From positions 1-9,809 of the forward strand of contig NBML01000064.1 in the NCBI GenBank assembly GCA_002085465.1: DNA of 9,809 nucleotides, given 5' to 3'. The translations under genes were made by a program, and so were the position numbers. Every line of letters begins with the position of its first letter. Positions within the stretch are counted from its first letter, which is position 1. This DNA comes from Desulfobacteraceae bacterium 4572_89. Lineage in GTDB: Bacteria > Desulfobacterota > Desulfobacteria > Desulfobacterales > Desulfobacteraceae. The notes beneath the pieces were generated by a model that saw only the letters and a program-made list of their open reading frames with translations, did not search any database and was not told the DNA's origin. Shown piece by piece: positions 6,884 through 9,809 of this stretch.

Positions 6884-7777
6884 CTATCCCTTAAGTGCCT
6901 CTGCACCACCAACAATATCCATGAGGTCTGACGTAATGCCGGCCTGTCTTGTTTTGTTGAATATTGTCTGGAGTTCGTCCACCATGTCCTCACATGCCTT
7001 GGTTGCATTTTCCATGGCTCTCATTCGAGCCGCATGTTCACTGGTGGATGTCTGGAGCAGAGCATCATATATCTGAATAAAAATATTTTTTGGCAGCATT
7101 TCACCCAAAAGTGCTTCAGAAGATGGTTCGCAGATATGCTCAGGAAGGAACTCTCCCCCTGCTATCTCTTCTGTTTCTTCAACCACTTCGTCCAGGGAGG
7201 GAATGGGAAGAATCTGTTTTAGGGTGGGAATCTGTTTTGCCATGTTTTCAAACTGGGAATAAATCAGATATACTTCATCAACAGCCCCTTCAAGGAAAGA
7301 GTCTATGAGTTTTTGTCCGGAAGTGGATGCCACTGAAAATTTGATATTTCCACCCACCACACCAATATACTCCTCATCAATGGAGTTGGGAATTTTCTTT
7401 GCCCAGTCCCTTGCTTTTTTACCAAAGCAAACCAGGGAAACATCCTTGCCTTCAAATTCGGATTTGATTAATTTTTCAGCTTTATCAATCAGATTATTAT
7501 TAAAACCGCCACAGAGTCCTCTGTCTGATGTGCAGAGGAGCAGGACCACCTTTTTGACTTCTTCGCGGGGGACAAGCAGAGGGCTTGCACCTTCGCCGGA
7601 TTTCCCGGCAATACTCCCCAGAACTTCAGCAAATTTGCCGGCATAGGGCTTAAACGCCTCCATGCTGTTCTGGGCACCGCGTAATCTTGAGGTGGCGACC
7701 ATCTTCATAGCAGAGGTAATCTGTTTAGTCTTTTTTACACTGACTATTTTGGATTGTACTTCTTTTAAAGTCGCCAT
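6884..7777 (-). CDS. atpG: ATP synthase F1 gamma subunit
   Basis: Gamma is the central shaft that rotates in the alpha3-beta3 ring. The 297-residue length is typical of the family. The N-terminal helix motif MATLKEVQSKIVSVKKTKQITSAMKMVATSRLRGAQ (about residues 1-36) and the C-terminal helix (ARMRAMENATKACEDMVDELQTIFNKTRQAGIT, about 255-287) form the antiparallel coiled-coil shaft. Between them lies the Rossmann-like globular domain with the conserved TSDRGLCGGFNNN at about 83-95. An acidic loop (SLDEVVEETEEIAGGEF, about 194-210) in the globular part is lineage variable. Translation starts at an ATG with AAAGG about 9 bases upstream. The gene is 61 bp after atpA. Confidence 0.98.
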   Translation of the reverse strand: MATLKEVQSKIVSVKKTKQITSAMKMVATSRLRGAQNSMEAFKPYAGKFAEVLGSIAGKSGEGASPLLVPREEVKKVVLLLCTSDRGLCGGFNNNLIDKAEKLIKSEFEGKDVSLVCFGKKARDWAKKIPNSIDEEYIGVVGGNIKFSVASTSGQKLIDSFLEGAVDEVYLIYSQFENMAKQIPTLKQILPIPSLDEVVEETEEIAGGEFLPEHICEPSSEALLGEMLPKNIFIQIYDALLQTSTSEHAARMRAMENATKACEDMVDELQTIFNKTRQAGITSDLMDIVGGAEALKG

Positions 7778-7838
7778 TATATCTACCTTTACACCTATAA
7801 GTTATTGAATATATTCACGATAAAATCTAATAAACGGG

Positions 7839-9353
7839 TTAGATGGTATCCTTGAACTCTTCGTCATAGGCTTCCAGGCATTGTTTTAGTTTGCCTTCAA
7901 TCTCTGAAGTAATTTCCTGTTTTTCTTTTAAGCCGGAAAAAATCTCAGGAAAACGATTTTCAACAAAGGGATAAAGCCCTTCTTCATATTTTGCAACAGC
8001 TTCTCTGGGATATTTATCAATATACCCTTTGGTTCCTGCATAGAGAGCAGTCACCATTTTCTCCATGGGAAGAGGCTTGAACTGGGGTTGTTTTAAAAGT
8101 TCAACCAGGCGTTCACCACGGGTCAGCTGTTTCTGGGTGGCTTCGTCCAGATCTGAGCCAAAGGCGGCAAAGGCTTCCAATTCACGAAACTGAGCAAGAT
8201 CCAGGCGCAAGGTACCTGCTACCTGCTTCATGGCTTTTACCTGGGCTGCGCCCCCAACTCTTGATACGGATAGACCAACGTCAATGGCAGGTCTTATTCC
8301 GGCAAAGAAAAGGTCTTTGTCCAGGAAAATCTGACCATCGGTAATAGAAATAACATTTGTAGGAATAAAGGCAGACACATCTCCTTCCTGGGTTTCAATG
8401 ATGGGAAGTGCCGTCAAGGACCCTGCCCCCTCAGCATCACTGAGTTTTGCAGATCTTTCCAGCAGACGGGAATGATTGTAAAAAATATCCCCGGGAAATG
8501 CCTCACGTCCAGGAGGTCTTCTGAGAAGCAGGGAAACCTGACGATAGGCAACTGCCTGTTTTGAAAGATCATCATAGATAATCAGGGAATGTTCGCCCTT
8601 GTCCCTGAAATATTCACCCATGGCACATCCTGCATAGGGAGCCAGATACTGCATGGCTGCTGATTCAGAAGCAGATGCCACAACTACCGTGGTATATTCC
8701 ATGGCACCATGCTCTTCCAGGGCCGCTACAACCTGGGCAACGGTTGATTTTTTCTGGCCGCAGGCAACATAGATACATTTGATGCCACTTTCTTTCTGGG
8801 CAATAATGGCATCAACAGCTACGGCTGTTTTACCAATCTGACGGTCACCAATGATAAGCTCACGCTGACCACGACCAACAGGGGTCATGCCATCAACTGC
8901 CTTGGCACCTGTATAGCAGGGCTCATGAACACCTTTTCTGGCAATAACACCGGGAGCTACCAACTCCATATTCATATAAATATCAGAATTAATGGGGCCC
9001 TTTCCGTCAACCGGCTCACCAGTCGTGGTAACAACCCGGCCCAGGAGTGCTTCACCCACAGGAACAGATGCGATACGGTCAGTTCTTTTAACCACATCAC
9101 CCTCTTTGATAACTTTATCATCCCCCAGGATTGCAACACCCACATTGTCTGATTCAAGGTTCAAGGCAAGGCCTAGAATTCCACCGGGGAATTCAACCAG
9201 CTCCATAGCCTTGACTTTTTCCAGACCATATACCCGGGCAATACCATCACCCGCAGAAAGAACAACACCTGTTTCACTCAAATCAACTTCTGCATCAAAT
9301 CCTTTGATCTGATCTTTTATTATCTGGCTAATTTCTTCAGCTTTAATTTCCAT
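7839..9353 (-). CDS. atpA: ATP synthase F1 alpha subunit (regulatory nucleotide-binding)
   Basis: Alpha alternates with beta in the F1 head and supplies the non-catalytic nucleotide sites and the arginine finger. The 504-residue product is full length. The N-terminal beta-barrel covers about 25-95 ([18 protein letters not shown]). The P-loop GDRQIGKT is at 169-176, the Walker B region [17 protein letters not shown] at about 256-272, and the arginine finger R365 lies in [11 protein letters not shown]. The C-terminal helical bundle follows from about 375. The start ATG overlaps the atpH stop codon by one base (TAATG at 9351-9355), with AGGTGAG about 9 bases upstream in the end of atpH, indicating translational coupling. 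Confidence 0.99.
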   Translation of the reverse strand: MEIKAEEISQIIKDQIKGFDAEVDLSETGVVLSAGDGIARVYGLEKVKAMELVEFPGGILGLALNLESDNVGVAILGDDKVIKEGDVVKRTDRIASVPVGEALLGRVVTTTGEPVDGKGPINSDIYMNMELVAPGVIARKGVHEPCYTGAKAVDGMTPVGRGQRELIIGDRQIGKTAVAVDAIIAQKESGIKCIYVACGQKKSTVAQVVAALEEHGAMEYTTVVVASASESAAMQYLAPYAGCAMGEYFRDKGEHSLIIYDDLSKQAVAYRQVSLLLRRPPGREAFPGDIFYNHSRLLERSAKLSDAEGAGSLTALPIIETQEGDVSAFIPTNVISITDGQIFLDKDLFFAGIRPAIDVGLSVSRVGGAAQVKAMKQVAGTLRLDLAQFRELEAFAAFGSDLDEATQKQLTRGERLVELLKQPQFKPLPMEKMVTALYAGTKGYIDKYPREAVAKYEEGLYPFVENRFPEIFSGLKEKQEITSEIEGKLKQCLEAYDEEFKDTI

Positions 9354-9809
9354 TAGACACTCTCACCTTTTTTTAATGTTTCCCTCATATTGACCAGCTG
9401 AGTTCTCACGCTGCCATCCAAAACAAGATCACCAATTTTTGTTACCACACCGCCAATGAGGCTTGGATCCTGCTCAACATTCAGAATAATGTTTTTACCG
9501 GTCTTTTTGGACAATGACTCCCTTATTTTATCCACAGCTTCCGACGAAAGCTCTGTTGCAGATGTGACACTGGCCTTGACAACTCCTTTAAGTTCATCTG
9601 CCAGATCTTTATAATAGGAGGCAATATCCCTTAAAAATCCTATCCTGCCCTTATCAAATAAAAGAAACAGGAATGATTTCATAACAGCAGAAAAATCAGT
9701 TGCAGCAAGAACTGCCTGAAGCACTTTTTTCCGGTCATTTTTATTAAACAGGGGATTAATCAATGTCTTCTCAAACCCTTTCTGGGTGTTAAAAAGTCCG
9801 ACCAGAGCC
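9353..9809 (-). CDS. atpH: ATP synthase F1 delta subunit, N-terminus beyond the window
   Basis: Delta links the F1 head to the peripheral stalk formed by subunit b (the OSCP equivalent). The reading frame stays open to the right edge, giving 151 residues plus a partial codon. The family is about 180 residues, so roughly the first 30 are missing. The visible part begins in the N-terminal helical bundle ([30 protein letters not shown], then [29 protein letters not shown]). It ends with the C-terminal delta signature [40 protein letters not shown]. An in-frame TTG at 9761-9763 could be mistaken for a start, but conserved sequence continues upstream of it. Subunits b/b' are expected next, outside the window. 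Confidence 0.95.
   Translation of the reverse strand, partial: ALVGLFNTQKGFEKTLINPLFNKNDRKKVLQAVLAATDFSAVMKSFLFLLFDKGRIGFLRDIASYYKDLADELKGVVKASVTSATELSSEAVDKIRESLSKKTGKNIILNVEQDPSLIGGVVTKIGDLVLDGSVRTQLVNMRETLKKGESV

Noticed and set aside
9353..9763. atpH starting at the TTG at 9761-9763
   Set aside because: Typical delta-subunit sequence continues in frame to the window edge, so the TTG is an internal Leu codon.

Overview
The window is ordinary bacterial chromosome with one dense gene row. Every convincing gene is on the minus strand, so transcription runs from the right edge to the left. Gene content and protein style fit a sulfate-reducing Desulfobacterota of the Desulfobacterales type: an atpH-A-G-D-C cluster, an RNase Y next to zapA, a moderate-to-low GC content, and a standalone GlmU-type nucleotidyltransferase. 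The lineage is inferred from protein flavour and gene order, not from a marker gene inside the window.

Reading in the direction of transcription, 9809 to 5006 carries the F1 sector of a proton (or sodium) ATP synthase: atpH (cut by the window edge), atpA, atpG, atpD and atpC. The genes are tightly packed and each has a ribosome-binding site. A textbook intrinsic terminator at 4909-4950 closes this unit. Next is a 277-residue GlmU-like UDP-GlcNAc pyrophosphorylase domain without the usual acetyltransferase half. A sigma70-like promoter overlapping its stop codon, followed by a perfect 22-bp tandem repeat, starts a small cell-division unit: a short coiled-coil ZapB-like protein and ZapA.

Between zapA and rny lies a 0.35-kb stretch with no protein gene. 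Its zapA-proximal half folds as a 6S RNA (ssrS) of about 182 nt. This matches the zapA-ssrS linkage known in other proteobacteria, although it is easily missed because the primary sequence is poorly conserved. RNase Y (rny) and tyrosyl-tRNA synthetase (tyrS) follow, separated by only 15 bp.

After the tyrS stop codon, the last 160 bases hold a near-consensus promoter (TTGACA, 17 bp, TATATT), a boxA-like antitermination element and leader hairpins. These are the hallmarks of an rRNA operon leader, so a 16S rRNA gene probably starts just beyond the left edge.

The theme is housekeeping: energy conversion, cell-wall precursor, Z-ring assembly, global RNA-polymerase control by 6S RNA, mRNA decay, and translation. 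I see no mobile element, CRISPR array, phage gene or defence system. The noteworthy items are the unlabelled 6S RNA, the rRNA promoter at the edge, the domain-reduced GlmU, and the tandem repeat in the zapB-zapA leader.
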